Assembly (NCBI GenBank): GCA_003255065.1
Contig: QAOA01002596.1
Location: 1,172,786-1,236,785, forward strand
Direction of reading: 5' to 3'
DNA length: 64,000 nt
Origin: Cercis canadensis
Taxonomy: Eukaryota; Streptophyta; Magnoliopsida; Fabales; Fabaceae
Shown here: positions 34,894 through 47,528 of the stretch, in pieces
Numbering within the stretch: the stretch's first letter is position 1
How the letters are laid out: each line of letters opens with the position of its first letter
Made by a program: the position numbers and the translations under genes
The notes under the pieces: model-generated
Database searches by the model: none
What the model was told of the DNA's origin: nothing
Seen by the model: only the letters and a program-made list of their open reading frames with translations

Positions 34894-35676
34894 TCAGTTG
34901 CCCACTTTGTCCTTCTGATTTGTATCATCCTTTGCCCTCTCAACTATGACAAGAGCCATGCAAAGCTTGTCTCCAATTCCCCTGAATGCCCAAATCTGTA
35001 CTTTGTCACCAACTTTGAGAACATTTTGCTTAGCTACCTCTTTCCATTTAGTTCTCAACACATATTGAGAAATTTTCTTGGTATCATTCTTGTGCATATC
35101 CCACTGTCTGAATTGCATGCTAGTCTCTATAATTTGAGATTGCTTCACAGGTTTTTCCCCTATCTTTATTGGTTTGTGGATTAGTGGAACCGGAATTGGG
35201 TCTTGATTATCAAGCAGCTTTATCTCATCTTTTCTCAAAAACTCAGAAGGATTAATGATTTGATTGAAAGGCATGGAAATACGATTATTATTCTCTTCTA
35301 AATCAGTTTTAAACAAGCGCTTCTCAATAACTAATGTGATTTTAGTTATTTTAGTTTTTCCACACATCCTCATAATTTCCTCCTCAAATTCTTTTGGCAA
35401 TCCTGGTGGTGGATTTGGATATGATCTTTGCCCATTCTCGTTTTGAGAATACTTTTTATTTTCCACTTTCTTCTGCTCTTCAATTTCCTTGATGCCCATA
35501 ACACAATCTTTATCTTGTTTCAAACTCTTGTTTCTCTTCACTCCTTGAGCCCCTTGTTTAGTTTCATACTCAAACTTTTGAGTGGTTGTTAGAGACATAA
35601 TGGCAGAGCTCATGAGGTTTTCTGCCTCATTAAAAAAATTATGTCTCTTCCTTTTCGCAGATTTTGACCCTTGCAT
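34894..35676 (-). CDS. B3 domain (DUF313) protein, 5'-truncated copy
   Basis: The minus-strand frame encodes 260 residues. The second half resembles a plant B3 DNA-binding domain of the DUF313 group: KRLFKTDLEENNNRISMPF, then RQWDMHKN, then YVLRTKWKEVAKQNVLKVGD and VQIWAFR. Such proteins are presumed nuclear DNA-binding factors. Compared with the copy at 54158-55485, the first hundred or so residues are missing. A deletion of about 370 bp removed them, and the sequence after 35684 joins directly to DNA that lies upstream of the gene in the other copy. The remaining ATG (MQGSKSAKRKR) is internal in the full copy. It may still be translated, but it has probably lost its own promoter. Confidence 0.7.
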   Translation of the reverse strand: MQGSKSAKRKRHNFFNEAENLMSSAIMSLTTTQKFEYETKQGAQGVKRNKSLKQDKDCVMGIKEIEEQKKVENKKYSQNENGQRSYPNPPPGLPKEFEEEIMRMCGKTKITKITLVIEKRLFKTDLEENNNRISMPFNQIINPSEFLRKDEIKLLDNQDPIPVPLIHKPIKIGEKPVKQSQIIETSMQFRQWDMHKNDTKKISQYVLRTKWKEVAKQNVLKVGDKVQIWAFRGIGDKLCMALVIVERAKDDTNQKDKVGN

Positions 35677-35904
35677 GGACTTCTTTAGATGCTTCTTTAG
35701 ACCCTTGCATGGAATTGACTAATACGAATAGAACACAACTCCTCAACGAATTTGTACAATTCTCATTGGACTAGGAATATGATTGACTAATACGAATCCA
35801 ATAAAACTCCTTGGTTTCCTAATTCTAATTAATCTCTTTTCTTTTGCTCTATATCTGTTAAAAATTTGAAAGACATATAGTTGCCCTTACCTTTCACTAA
35901 CCTT

Positions 35905-36785
35905 TTTTAAGTATATCAAATAAGAGTTTCAAATTAATATAATGTAAGTATAAACTTCTATTACAATCCAAATTTTTAGAATACGGCTTCTATTATTGAA
36001 TACTAAAGAGACAAAAAATAATATATCTTACGTAATTAATTTACTCACACTAAAAACTTCACTAGAGTATAATGTATCCAATATATCTGAGTCTTTACAT
36101 TATGTAACTATAATGTTTGTATGCAAAGAAAGTAAACACTTCACTAAAGTATAGTGTATCCAAGATATCTTGATCTTTACATTTATGTAATTGTTTGTAT
36201 GCAAAGAACTCAACTAATCATTCTTTTTGGCCTCGAAAATTTAAATAAAACATCAATTTGATTTGTATATTTCCAAGTTTCAATTTAATCCTCCAACATA
36301 AAAATTCAATATGATTGGCAGATTTTAGTGTTTATATTTTTTTTTAAGAAAGGACTCTTTTTAAATATATCAAGGAAGAGTTTCAAATTAATATAATGTA
36401 AATATAATTTTTTATTACAATCCAAATTTCTAGACTATATTTAGTGGCTTCTATTATTAAATAATAAAGAGAAAAATATCATATATCTTACATAATTAAT
36501 TTACTCGCACAAAACACTTCATTAGAGTATAATGTATCAAAAATATCTTCATCTTTACATTATGTAACTATAATGTTTGTAGCAAAGCAAGTATATCCAA
36601 AATATATTGATCTTTACATTATATAACTATAATGTTTGTATGCAAAGAACCTAATTAATCATACTTTTTGGCCTCGAAAAATTTAAATAAAAAATTAATT
36701 TAATTATTATAGTTCAAATTTTCAATTTAATCCTCTAACATAAAAATTAAATATGATTGGTAGAGTTTAAAGTTTACATTTTTTA
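35905..36785. repeat. Direct repeat, two units of about 430 bp
   Basis: Sequence from about 35905 to 36330 recurs from about 36355 to 36785. Shared points are AAGAGTTTCAAATTAATATA, TTTTTGGCCTCGAAAA and TTCAATTTAATCCTC. The right-hand segmental copy has one full unit, so the duplication here came later or was lost there. Non-coding. Confidence 0.7.
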
Positions 36786-36924
36786 AAAAAAATATACATT
36801 ACATTACAAAAAGAGATAATAAGAAAAAGGAAAATAAAACATAAATGGTCTTCATAAAAAAGAAACTAGTAAACTTGAGAGAAAATACAAGTGACTAACT
36901 TTGATTTGCTTCAACACTCAACTA

Positions 36925-38333
36925 TCAATCAACCCATTGGAGGAAGCATGGGAAGGGAAGGGGCACACTAGGAAAGCAACGGCAAATTCGACGATCATCT
37001 AAGTTGTAGATGCCAAGTTCACGAGAGAGAAATGGATAATGAGTTCCTCTATAATGATCATTTTCAGCAAAATAAATGGAGTTTGGTTGAGTTTCAGAGA
37101 ATTGAGTAGCTCGAAATACCATTGAACTTTCATTATTCACAAATAGCACCTGGTCTCCTATGCTTTTCAATTCACTCAAATTACCAGTGCTGGTATCCAC
37201 TTTGTAGACCTCATATTCCTTGATTTTATATAATCAAGTTTAGGGAGCATGAAACTGAAATATAAATCTGCTAAACAAGTAATTACCAACAATTCCCCGT
37301 TGGCAGATTCAGCGAAAGAAGAGGGTTGGAAGGCATTAGAAACCAAAACAAAGTCATCATACTCATTTACAACCAATTCATCCTCCTTATCAGGATTCCG
37401 ATCAGGAATTATTCTTAACTTCATTCCTTCGCCATTAGCAAATTCAAAGGTTCGACATTCAACATCTTCAACATAAGTGCTTAACAGACACAGCTCTCCA
37501 TCTAAAAACAACATGTCATTGTACTTCAAATCAGACAACATGGTCCACTGCTTGTGTCCTGGTTTGCACAATCCCAACAAAAATTTCTTATCTTCCAAAT
37601 ACTCCAATAGAAAAGTTGCAGCTACCAAGCAATTCCAAGGGTCTGAGCTTGAGGATATGGCCATCTTTATGATGAAAAGAGATAGAGTGGGAGCATAAGG
37701 TTGGCATGCTAGAAACTCATGAAAAGTGGGGATTGTTGAGAGCGGAGGAAGTTGGCATATCATTCCGGAGTTTGGATTAAACATAAAGACATCTGCTTCA
37801 GCTTTGGCTTGAAGGAATCTTGTATAACTCCTTCCTATGGCAATAAAGATCCAATTTTTGGAAAACCCACAACACCACCCTCCTTGCAGTGACTTGGGTA
37901 GCTTCAGATCAATGATTGTAGCATCTGATACAGAATAGCTGCTTAGAAATTTGCAATCTGGAGCTTGTGGGAGCACTATCAATGGGTATTTGCGCATCTT
38001 GGTGTGGAGACTCCATGACTTGCAAACACTTTTCAAGCGGATTCTGTGAGGCAAATCTAGCTTCTCTATTATTAATTCCAATATGTCTGTGGGCAGCTCA
38101 TCCCAATGTCTGGAATTGGCTGAAGCTTTTTCCTTTATATCAGTGTCAAATTGCGAAGAAGTCTTTTTGATGGAAAACAAGTTGGTGATAAAACTCATTA
38201 AAACCATCTCTGTTTTGTGACACAGAATAGAGAGTGGCAGCGAACAAAGGAAAGAGCAAGATGGTGCTTTTTCTTGTGATATCTGAATCGCCAATATAGT
38301 TGAAGATCTATTCATTATACGCCGACGTATCAT
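36925..38333 (-). pseudogene. F-box/DUF295 (KIB-like) protein with a frameshift
   Basis: DUF295 F-box proteins resemble the KIB1 family. An F-box lies near residues 70-110 (DELPTDILELIIEKLDLPHR, then VCKSW). A DUF295-like beta-rich region follows, with motifs such as NPNSGMICQLPPLS and ELCLLSTYVEDVE. Near 37220 the frame shifts by one base. The upstream frame ends at 37176, while the expected continuation (EYEVYKVDTSTGNLSELK and later IYFAENDHYRGTHYP) is in the frame that ends at 36925. One missing A in the run before GGAATATGAGG would explain it. The earlier in-frame TTG at 38351 is not a plant start, so I use the first ATG at 38333; an internal MVLMSF is also possible. Most likely a recent pseudogene or a base-call error. 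Confidence 0.75.
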
Positions 38334-39737
38334 AGGATTTACTAATACCAATCTAATACAACTCCTTGCTTCCTAAACTTCCTTTTTTTTTAAGTATATA
38401 GTTAAACAAGAGTTTCAAATTAATATAATTAATGTAAGTATAAACTTCTATATACAATCCAAACTCTTAAACTACATCTACCCTTCACTAATACCAATCT
38501 AATACAAATTCAATTTTAAATAAATATAAAGGAAAGGAAATTTAAATAAAGAATCAATTTTATTTGTATAGTTCAAAGTTTCAATTTAATCCTCTAATAT
38601 AAAAATTCAATATGATTGATAGAGTTTATAGTTTATATTTGTTGTGAAACACTATTTTTATTACTAGTGTCTTGATAGACACTAACATGTTTTTTTTTTT
38701 TTTTTTAAAAGCTATCTCCTTAAGATGTGAGTATGGATAATTTTTCCTTATGTAGTCAAAATTACAACAATATTTTATTTTTATTTGTGAATAAATATAT
38801 GAAGATTTCGGTTTTTGAGGAAAAAAAAAAAAGATTAGATACCAAAAAGAGGAATCAGCATTCTCTATTTGTATAGATGATGCACACTTTAATTTTTGAT
38901 ATAAGTTCAATAGAACATCCAATGTACAAGTTAAAAGATAGAATAATAAGAGGAGAGTGGAGTTTACTGATGTCTGATGAGCATAATAAAACAAATTAAT
39001 TTTACATCTATTCCTCTCTTACCTTTTTCTCTCTTATCAAACACATACTTGATGATATTTATCAACAAGTTTACACAACAAATCTTTCTTGTTCCTTCTA
39101 AATCGTCAAACAATAGCCGCAAAAGGACCACTCATTTCATGTTTGACTGGGATAGTGGGATTTGTTCATAGTCCTTTATGAATAACCAAGTACCACCACT
39201 CCCCTCATATACTCACTGCCATTTATATTCTTTCCTCTCATTTTGAATGCACACAAGTGCAGCTCAATCGAAAAGAAAAGAAAAGTTGGAAACTTTGTCA
39301 GTGGTCTCAAAGTTTTCAAGCTATAAGCAGGTAACTTTGTAAAAATGCTCAAGTTATAAATTTCCTTCTTTCACTCACGGATTTTCATCTTCCGAGACTT
39401 GATTTCTCAATCTCAATCAGCCGAGTTAAGGCCTGAGCTTCTCTGACATGTGAAGTTGGAGTTAAACCATAAATATAAATGATAACATTATGGCAATTGA
39501 ATAAAAAAAAAAATCTACATCTGTTCATATACGGATCTCAATCTCATCATTCAAATTGATATGTACATATGTTACTGAGTCAAACTCGATTGTGAAAAAA
39601 ATGAAGTCGTAGAGTGTAACTTGTGCTAGTGAGCTTGGAAATGAAGGAGCATCAAATTGTCAGCATAAATGTAACAAACATCAAGTTACATTATATCTAG
39701 GACTAGCTCCTCATCCTCAAAATTTTGCATACTTTAT
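38334..39737. other. Intergenic, AT-rich
   Basis: No gene was recognised. It contains pieces related to the AT-rich DNA of 35.9-36.8 kb (TTTCAATTTAATCCTC near 38578) and a T-run near 38690. Confidence 0.5.
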
Positions 39738-42094
39738 CTAGTGAGATTTTTGTGCTTTTGACCTCATTTGTTGCTTGGACAAAATCTCAGCAATGAGCTG
39801 GCGACCAAATAAGTGTGAATTCTTGAGGATTAGATTTCTTGATGATGAATTGACAATGTAACCTTGACCTGCCATCCATTGTAGCAATTGGAGAAGCAAA
39901 TCCTTCTTTTCAGGCTGATCTATATAGCGTGATATGGCCCTCTGAAAAATATCCTGAGTAAAATCAAATGAAAAAAGAAGCAGAATGAGTACTTTCGGGG
40001 CAAAGAATACATTGATTCCTAGCTCCCAATTTTCTGACAAACTTTAAACTTAATTTCCCAAAAAAAAAAAAAGTTCAATCGGATGAACGAAATATGTACT
40101 CAGATGGACTCCCTAAATAACGTCATGTAATGTCGGCTGAAAATCAATTATTGAAAGAAAATATAAACTGATCTTAAGCAATTTAAATTTATTTGGGTTT
40201 TGCATTGTACTGATGTCTTTCTTGTTTCAAAAGTTCCAAAGTAGTATTGGGTGTATTTTATGCAGATAAAGCTAAGGGTATGAACTCATGGACCAATTCC
40301 CTTTCCAATAAAAAAATACCTAAACCAACATCCTCCCAATGTTATTTACCTGATCAATCTTGTAGCCACAACCATGGAGAGTCTTCAAAACATCATTGAT
40401 AAAGTTGATATTACCTGACTTCATGAATGAAATTGCAAATTTGTTGATGGCGGTATGAGAAATAAATGTTGAGTTATCCTGGTAAAAAAAAGATTCATCA
40501 GAAGAACCGAGATTTAATACAGAAACATGGATATTTATATATTTATAAAAACGCATCATACCTTGACTACTACGTAAGCATCTTTCAAAAGCTTTCCTGC
40601 AAGGAGAATGTGTAGAATCTTCTCATGAAGTGCCTTGCACATCGTTCTCTTGCTATATTTCAACATATTATAAACAGAAAATACCTCTGAATGAGCTTTT
40701 ATCTTCCCAAGATCAAACATCAAAGAGGAACAGAGTTCCCACAAAGAGAAAGAAGAGTAAGAAATTTTATTTAGTCACTGAACTGATAACAGGAGGCCAA
40801 CATTAAAGGCAATCATTTATGAAGCATTCTCAGCGTCTTTGAATCCTGTAATTAGAACTTTACATTCACATTCTAGTTTCTTATCCCTCCCTCATCTTTT
40901 TTCCTTCCTTAACTTCCATTTTTTTCATTGTAACTGCAACTTTATGTCCACCTTTTCCAGTAAGGGGCCCAATTGTATAAAATCCACTGTCAGTGTAAAA
41001 CTCTATACACTTTCAGTTGACAAGGAAGTACCACATCATTCAAGTTATTAGCATATTCACATGAAGTCGAAGTTTTTAACAGATTTTAACACAGGCAAAA
41101 CATGGTTCACTGACAATGTAAAACTCTTTACATCATCAGTGGATCAAAATTAAATCCATAACAAAATCCATAATGAGATCTTTGTAACCAGAAAAAAAAA
41201 AATGTGAAATAGCATGCTGAAAGTTCAGTGCCATGGAAATCCAAAAGTCTCTGACAAGGACACAGAAGAGTCTAATGGATATGGACTTACATTACAAATC
41301 AAAGGCATGCATGGACAGATTACTGTTGAATGCTGATGAGGACAACTTAAAACATACAAAGGAGACTTTATACTAGCATCAGTAAATTGCTAACGCGTCA
41401 TACCTCCATTGGTTGATAACCTTTACTATGCATGTCTTCCATGGTTCGATAAGCTAATAGATACATCTTTCCCTTGCAGAAATATCTGATTAGGATATGA
41501 AAAGTCTTGTAATCAGGACTGATTGCCAATTCATCCATTTTCCTTAGCGTTTGCATCACACTTTCCATTTCACCTGCTCTGCAGTAAGCACAGAGCATTG
41601 TATTCATCATAACCAAATCATATCTTTTATAGGTAGATTCAAACTCTCTGGTCAACTGCTTTGCCTCTTCAAAGAGCTTGCCTCGACAAAATGATATCAT
41701 GATACTGTGAGCATAGCCATCTGCATGTAGGAATTAAATTTGTAATGTACTGCATATGGAAGATTGAAATCCATTATAACACAGCTTGTACAACTGCTAA
41801 AACTAAAGCACAGTATGAGGAATATAAACAGAAGGCTCAGCCAAGTCTAATGAAAAACTATCTCTTATTGTTTCAAGAGCAGAGATTTCTGCAGAACCTC
41901 AATAAATAGGCCAACATTAGAATTCAAAAGTATACAAGCTACAAAAATAACTTGTGAAGATCCAAGTACAGAAATCTCATTGACCTAATCACCCATTAAA
42001 TATGAAGCAAAAAAATTTCAGTAACTATGCTTAACCGCCAAAACAAGCTGAAGATACAAAGGAAATGAACTTTTTTAATCATATTGGATCAAAA

Positions 42095-42671
42095 TCTCGT
42101 TAAGACAGATGAATCATATATCCAAAACAAATATTTGGCTCATGAAAATTATAGATTCACGTGGTACTGTATGTTGGGATCCAGAAAAATCCATAAGGTG
42201 CAGTTACTGCCTTCAGAATGGCCAATTATAGAATTCATGTTTGATGTTTAAGAAATATATATATTTTTTAAATGCTCAAACTCCGGAAGAAAACTTACCA
42301 GATTTTATTTTCCTTTTTGTCATTTCATCAAAAATTAGTCTCGCTTCAGGCAATTGTCCAGCCTTAGCAAGGCAATCCATCANTCTCGTTAAGACAGATG
42401 AATCATATATCCAAAACAAATATTTGGCTCATGAAAATTATAGATTCACATGGTACTGTATGTTGGGATCCAGAAAAATCCATAAGGTGCAGTTACTGCC
42501 TTCAGAATGGCCAATTATAGAATTGATGTTTGATGTTTAAGAAATATATATATTTTTTTAATGCTCAAACTCCGGAAGAAAACTTACCAGATTTTATTTT
42601 CCTTTTTGTCATTTCATCAAAAATTAGTCTCGCTTCATGCAATTGTCCAGCCTTAGCAAGGTCATCCATCA
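42095..42671. repeat. 288-bp direct duplication at N gap 42383
   Basis: Bases 42095-42382 recur at 42384-42671, separated by one N. The duplication repeats part of a PPR exon and its intron (exon 42588-42687), so the first copy is probably an assembly overlap rather than an extra exon. Confidence 0.85.
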
Positions 42672-45038
42672 ATAGACAGTATGGCATCTGCATATAGATT
42701 CACAAGTTTCAAACAAGGAAGTAAAGAGAGAAAGGAATAAGAAAAGAAAAATATTTATAATGAAATTCCTCTTAAAAAAACAAACAGAAAAAATAATTAG
42801 ATAAATTTCAGGGCATCGACAAAGTATAAATACTGTGAATATCTACAAAATGACTTATTAACCTCTTCGAAACAAATTAAGCAGACAACCATTCCTTCTT
42901 ATTTTGAGAGGGTCTTATTACCTCTTCTTCAGCATAAACCAAAGACTGCAGTTCAGCTAATAATTCCCTTGATTTATCAAACAAACCTCCTCTAACATAT
43001 ACCTTTAGTAAGGTTGTCAAAATGACCTGCAAATATTAATTATATTAACTTGACTCAATTTAGTGAAGGCTTGCTACTCATGCGTATGTATAAAGCAGCA
43101 CAGAGAATACAAATAAAAGAATTTTCATTTGAATGAGAGAAAATAAGAATGGAAGCAAACAGCAATGTGGCATTAGATGTCCATATCTGTGATCAGGAAC
43201 CAAATACATTCTTACTGGCTACATTTCATCTTGAGGAATTCTCTCTATGAGGACTAAATGAGTGTTGTCATGTAAAGAAGAAGAGCATCAAATGACCAAA
43301 AGGTTAAACCTTGCCTATACCTATTTTGTAGATCATCCCTGAAGGTATTGCATCTTAAACATGCCTTCACTTCATCTAATCTCCAGCATATGTCCTTCAC
43401 ACAAGTCTAACCCTAATTTATTAAAATCCTAAACCTCTTACTGTCTTACAACAGTTTAACTCACAGCCAAAACAATTATCTCTCCTAGAACATGCTATCA
43501 CAATGCAACAGCTACTCCTTGAAATCCAAGGGCTCGCAAAGGATGCAATCAACTCACCAGATTACAGAGCTATAAATAGCTAATTATGAGCACACTAATT
43601 ATCAAAAGCTATCATTCTAAATGTCATCAATAATACGGAAAACAAACCATATTTGGTACTAACCCTGCAGATTTCATATCTTGAATCAACTCATCAGCCT
43701 TTTTATAGTTTCCACAATCTGAATAAGCATTGATCAAAGAGCTGTAGTGATAAACATTTGGAGAGTGACCTTCATCCTTCATCTGTTTGAAATAGCAGTC
43801 TGCTTCTTCCCATTTACCATTGGAAGCACACACAGCTAGAAGGGCCCCATAAATTACATCATCCATCTGCAGCTTATTGTTTTGTAGCCCCTGAACCAGC
43901 TCCATTGCCTTAGGATATCCGTGGTTAACTTTAATGCAACCTGCAAGCAGCTAAGGATGGCAGCACTAATAATAATAAATAAAAGATAAAAACCTAAGTT
44001 AAAGCTGTACAAATATGAGCATTAAACATGGTTAAATTGTGAAAAAGCACTTCCACATATCACACAACGATAACTGCCAAGTATATATAGTCACATGTAC
44101 CAAAAAATTAAAAAATGACAACTTTATTTTGAAAACAAGCTGAGAATAATAAAGGTAGTGGAAATATACTAGTTACATCCAACAAAGTTTTAGTACTCCA
44201 ATAAAGATCCGTTTTGGTAATGTTACGGATTGGGTGGCTGTCCTCTTTTCTTGACTATATGTGGATAAATTCCCTTTAAACAGAAACTCACCATAAGTTC
44301 GATGATAGTGGATGCAATTTCATATATTACAAACAGCTCATGTTCACAGATGCTATGACAGTCTCCCTTAAGATTTAAATTCACATACCGTGCTATATGT
44401 TACAACATCTGGTATTAGACCATCTTCTTTCATCTTCTGAAACAGTTTAATGCTGCTATCAAACTTGCCTTTCCTGATACATAGACATTGTTCCTGGTTG
44501 ATTCATCTTGAATGCAACCATGTAATTCCAGCATCTTTGCAGCATCAATTTTATTCCCCATGAACCTCGAGTAACTGACATAAGATGAGGCGTCAAGCTT
44601 CCTGTTTCCTTGCATCCATACAAAGAACTGAAATCATTGGATTAGGTATTGCAGTTATTAAAAACTACGGGAACGGAAAATTACACTGTAGATATGTATG
44701 TGAATGCATGCATTTTCTGTGTGTGTTAGTGCTTGTTCATCATTTTCTTGTTTCTCCCCCGCCCCCTCCTTTTTTTTGGCTCCTTCTCAATATTCTTTAA
44801 CAAAATGTATAAAAGAAAAACAACTACGTTCGATGACTTCAATTTTTTACCAATTATGAGATGTCACAGAACATAGTGATGACAAACTTTCTAGAGTATA
44901 TATAATATATGGTTTGCAAATAGAAGCACCTTAGAGATATCCTGCAATCTGTTCAGCTTCCCAAAGTGGCATAAAATGGCATTTAAGTCTCGGGCTTTCA
45001 CCATTTCTCCTACCCTGGAGGATTACACGTCATGTGAG

Positions 45039-45452
45039 TTTAATGCCATCACAAACTAAATTAAAAAAACAGGTAAGTTCTCTGACGGAGATAGTACTAA
45101 CACTCTCAAGTAAGAGTTTCTGAAAGCTCGCTCTATTGCATAAAACATCAAATAACCATTCAACCCAACTCCATTGCCACTAATTTAGTTGGCAATAACA
45201 ACCTTTTGCCACACTTCAACATAATAAACTACATTTCATTCTTTTAAACCCAGTTCTGTGATTAGAGTAATTTCATAACACCCTTTATCAAGCCCAATAA
45301 GAATTCACTCCATGATTAATATTTGCTTTCCAAACTAAACAAAAATTCACTTATCATAAATGAATACAATAAAAAAGTTAGCACCTTGAAAGAGCTGAAT
45401 CCAAATCAGAAGACTGCTGAACTTCAAGCAGGGCAGATTGTCTTTCAGAGTG
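45039..45452 (-). repeat. Copy of PPR intron 1 and exon 1 end, inner copy
   Basis: This segment matches 48240-48645. Both contain the exon-1 end with its donor (at 45385 and 48568) and part of intron 1. The two copies flank the kinase-1 block. In this copy an ATG present in the other (48.6 kb, ATGCTTGAAG) reads CTG. Confidence 0.8.
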
Positions 45453-45560
45453 GGATAGTCTGTCGGACACGTGTTGTGGCTGTGTCCGTGTCAACATTGT
45501 GTCGGACACAGGGACACGGCAGCAAACTGCCGTGTCTGTGCTTCCTAGCTTTGGGTATTT
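45453..45560. repeat. GC-rich palindromic patch at a duplication junction
   Basis: The sequence changes abruptly from PPR exon-1 DNA to GC-rich DNA with repeated GTGTCGGACAC-like words. It includes a perfect 10-bp inverted repeat (45513-45522 and 45527-45536) around a CAAA loop. It may be a transposon-end or junction relic. Class unknown. Confidence 0.5.
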
Positions 45561-45677
45561 ATGTGATATGTCATACCACATGTGAATAGTCAATGTGTGA
45601 ATGACAAGTATATAAGTCAACTCTTTTCAAATTTGTTTGAAAAAATAATATAAATTATATTTTATATCCAACAAAAA

Positions 45678-46737
45678 TGAAAATTACATATGTTTGCTAC
45701 GTCAATGTGGTGTGACATACTCATGTGGTATCATAAAATCCCCGAACAAAAATATACTCCAAGTCTCTAAAAAAATTGGGTCCCTATTATTTTTTCATTC
45801 TCATGGTTTGAATTTTTTTATATCAAGTCCTACCAATTTTTATTTTATCAATAGCTAGATTTTTCTAGATTAAGATATAGAGACTATGGAATGAAACGTT
45901 CAAAAAAAAAACTTGTTCTCAAAAACTTGATATAGTGCATTACATGCCCCAATACACAGAGTACCTCTACAATAATAAATTGTCACGATGCTCTTCAAAC
46001 TTAATTAAACAATAATAAATCCATCCAACTCTCACTTTTTAGAACTTCAAAGGTTTGAACTTTACAACTTCTAGAAACTAAAAAGAGAGATTAATAAAAA
46101 TCTAAAATATGGACCAAGTTTTGGAAGGAGACTCCTGAGGCGTAGGAGAAGAAAGAAAAGGGTGGTCTAGCAACAAATCAGCAGTCCATCTCATACTAGA
46201 ATCTGTANTGAAAATTACATATGTTTGCTACGTCAATGTGGTGTGACATACTCATGTGGTATCATAAAATCCCCGAACAAAAATATACTCCAAGTCTTTA
46301 AAAAAATTGGGTCCCTATTATTTTTTCATTCTCATGGTTTGAATTTTTTTATATCAAGTCCTACCAATTTTTATTTTATCAATAGCTAGATTTTTCTGGA
46401 TTAAGATATAGAGACTATGGAATGAAACGTTCAAAAAAAAACTTGTTCTCAAAAACTTGATATAGTGCATTACATGCCCCAATACACAGAGTACCTCTAC
46501 AATAATAAATTGGCATGATGCTCTTCAAACTTAATTAAACAATAATAAATCCATCCAACTCTCACTTTTTAGAACTTCAAAGGTTTGAACTTTACAACTT
46601 CTAGAAACTAAAAAGAGAGATTAATAAAAATCTAAAATATGGACCAAGTTTTGGAAGGAGACTCCTGAGGCGTAGGAGAAGAAAGAAAAGGGTGGTCTAG
46701 CAACAAATCAGCAGTCCATCTCATACTAGAATCTGTA
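45678..46737. repeat. 530-bp direct duplication at N gap 46208
   Basis: Bases 45678-46207 and 46209-46737 are near-identical with one N between. The first copy holds a redundant end of the kinase-1 coding region. This is a probable unmerged contig overlap. Confidence 0.85.
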
Positions 46738-47528
46738 ATGAAACACTTGCTCAAAAAATTTGTGCAATCCTGGCTCAGTGATTCATTAGGTATGTAGGGT
46801 GCTTGTTTCTCAACGACAAGCAGCCACATGAGATGTTCCGCAGAAGTTAGCTTTAAGTGTGACCATGGAGGTAAACCAGTGATCATCTCAATGATAATGC
46901 ACCCAAGAGACCATATATCTAATGATGGTTCAATCTCGCCAATGGCTATTGATTCGGGTGACATGTAAAATGGAGTCCCTCTAAACCTAAACCTCCAATT
47001 ACCAGTATTGAAGTTCAACTTCTCTTCTATAGTCTTGGACACTCCAAAGTCAGCAATCTTGAGCTGATAAATACTTGCAGTTTCAGTCCCATCATGGTGT
47101 TGAGAGGAAGGAGGAAAGACAAGAACATTCTCAGGTTTAAGATCACAGTGAACGAAACCCTTGCGGTGAATGCAAGAAAGGCCTTGCAGAAGCATACGTG
47201 TGTAGGCTTTAACTTGGCTCTCAAGAAATCTCTCTTTCTTGATCAGGTCTGCAAGAGTACCATAAGGGGCATACTCCAAGAAAAGATTATGGACATAAAC
47301 ACCCTGCTCTACAGTAATCTGACTCCCAAAACACTGGACAATCTTAGGACAATTGCGGAAAAACTCAAGGATATTTTCCTCTTTTAGTAATGAAACTGCA
47401 CAAGATAGGATTGAAGTGGTCTTCACAGCAAAGATAACACCACAGCCTCTCTGTGGAGCAGCAGAAACTGCTCGAAACACAGTGGCATAGGATCCTTTTC
47501 CTAATATCCTTCCCTTCACTAAAAGCAT
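46632..47528 (-). CDS. MAPKKK17/18-like protein kinase (copy 1)
   Basis: A single-exon serine/threonine kinase of the plant MEKK-like clade. It starts at the ATG at 47528, read as MLLVKGRILGKGSYATV; upstream in-frame ATG at 47588 adds a 20-residue low-complexity lead that repeats itself. About 298 residues. All key motifs are present: glycine loop GKGSYATV, AVK lysine, HCDLKPENVL catalytic loop, ADFGVSK with the DFG aspartate, GTPFYMSPE and DIWSLGC. The relatives activate MAP kinase cascades downstream of abscisic acid or wounding. It lies in a block inserted in PPR intron 1, flanked by copies of PPR exon-1 DNA. A diverged second copy is at 49892-50751. The last 100 codons also occur in the assembly duplication at 46208. 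Confidence 0.85.
   Translation of the reverse strand: MLLVKGRILGKGSYATVFRAVSAAPQRGCGVIFAVKTTSILSCAVSLLKEENILEFFRNCPKIVQCFGSQITVEQGVYVHNLFLEYAPYGTLADLIKKERFLESQVKAYTRMLLQGLSCIHRKGFVHCDLKPENVLVFPPSSQHHDGTETASIYQLKIADFGVSKTIEEKLNFNTGNWRFRFRGTPFYMSPESIAIGEIEPSLDIWSLGCIIIEMITGLPPWSHLKLTSAEHLMWLLVVEKQAPYIPNESLSQDCTNFLSKCFITDSSMRWTADLLLDHPFLSSPTPQESPSKTWSIF

Larger units (their letters stand above)
32139..36350. repeat. Segmental duplication, left copy (F-box plus B3)
   Basis: This block matches 51310-56210 in the same orientation, with high identity across exons, introns and intergenic DNA. It covers the F-box gene and the B3 gene and runs on towards the F-box/DUF295 gene. This copy lacks about 370 bp at the B3 5' end and has an extra internal repeat at its right edge. 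Confidence 0.9.

Noticed and set aside
42241-42540. 99-codon plus-strand frame across the N at 42383
   Set aside because: Antisense to PPR sequence and spans an assembly overlap.
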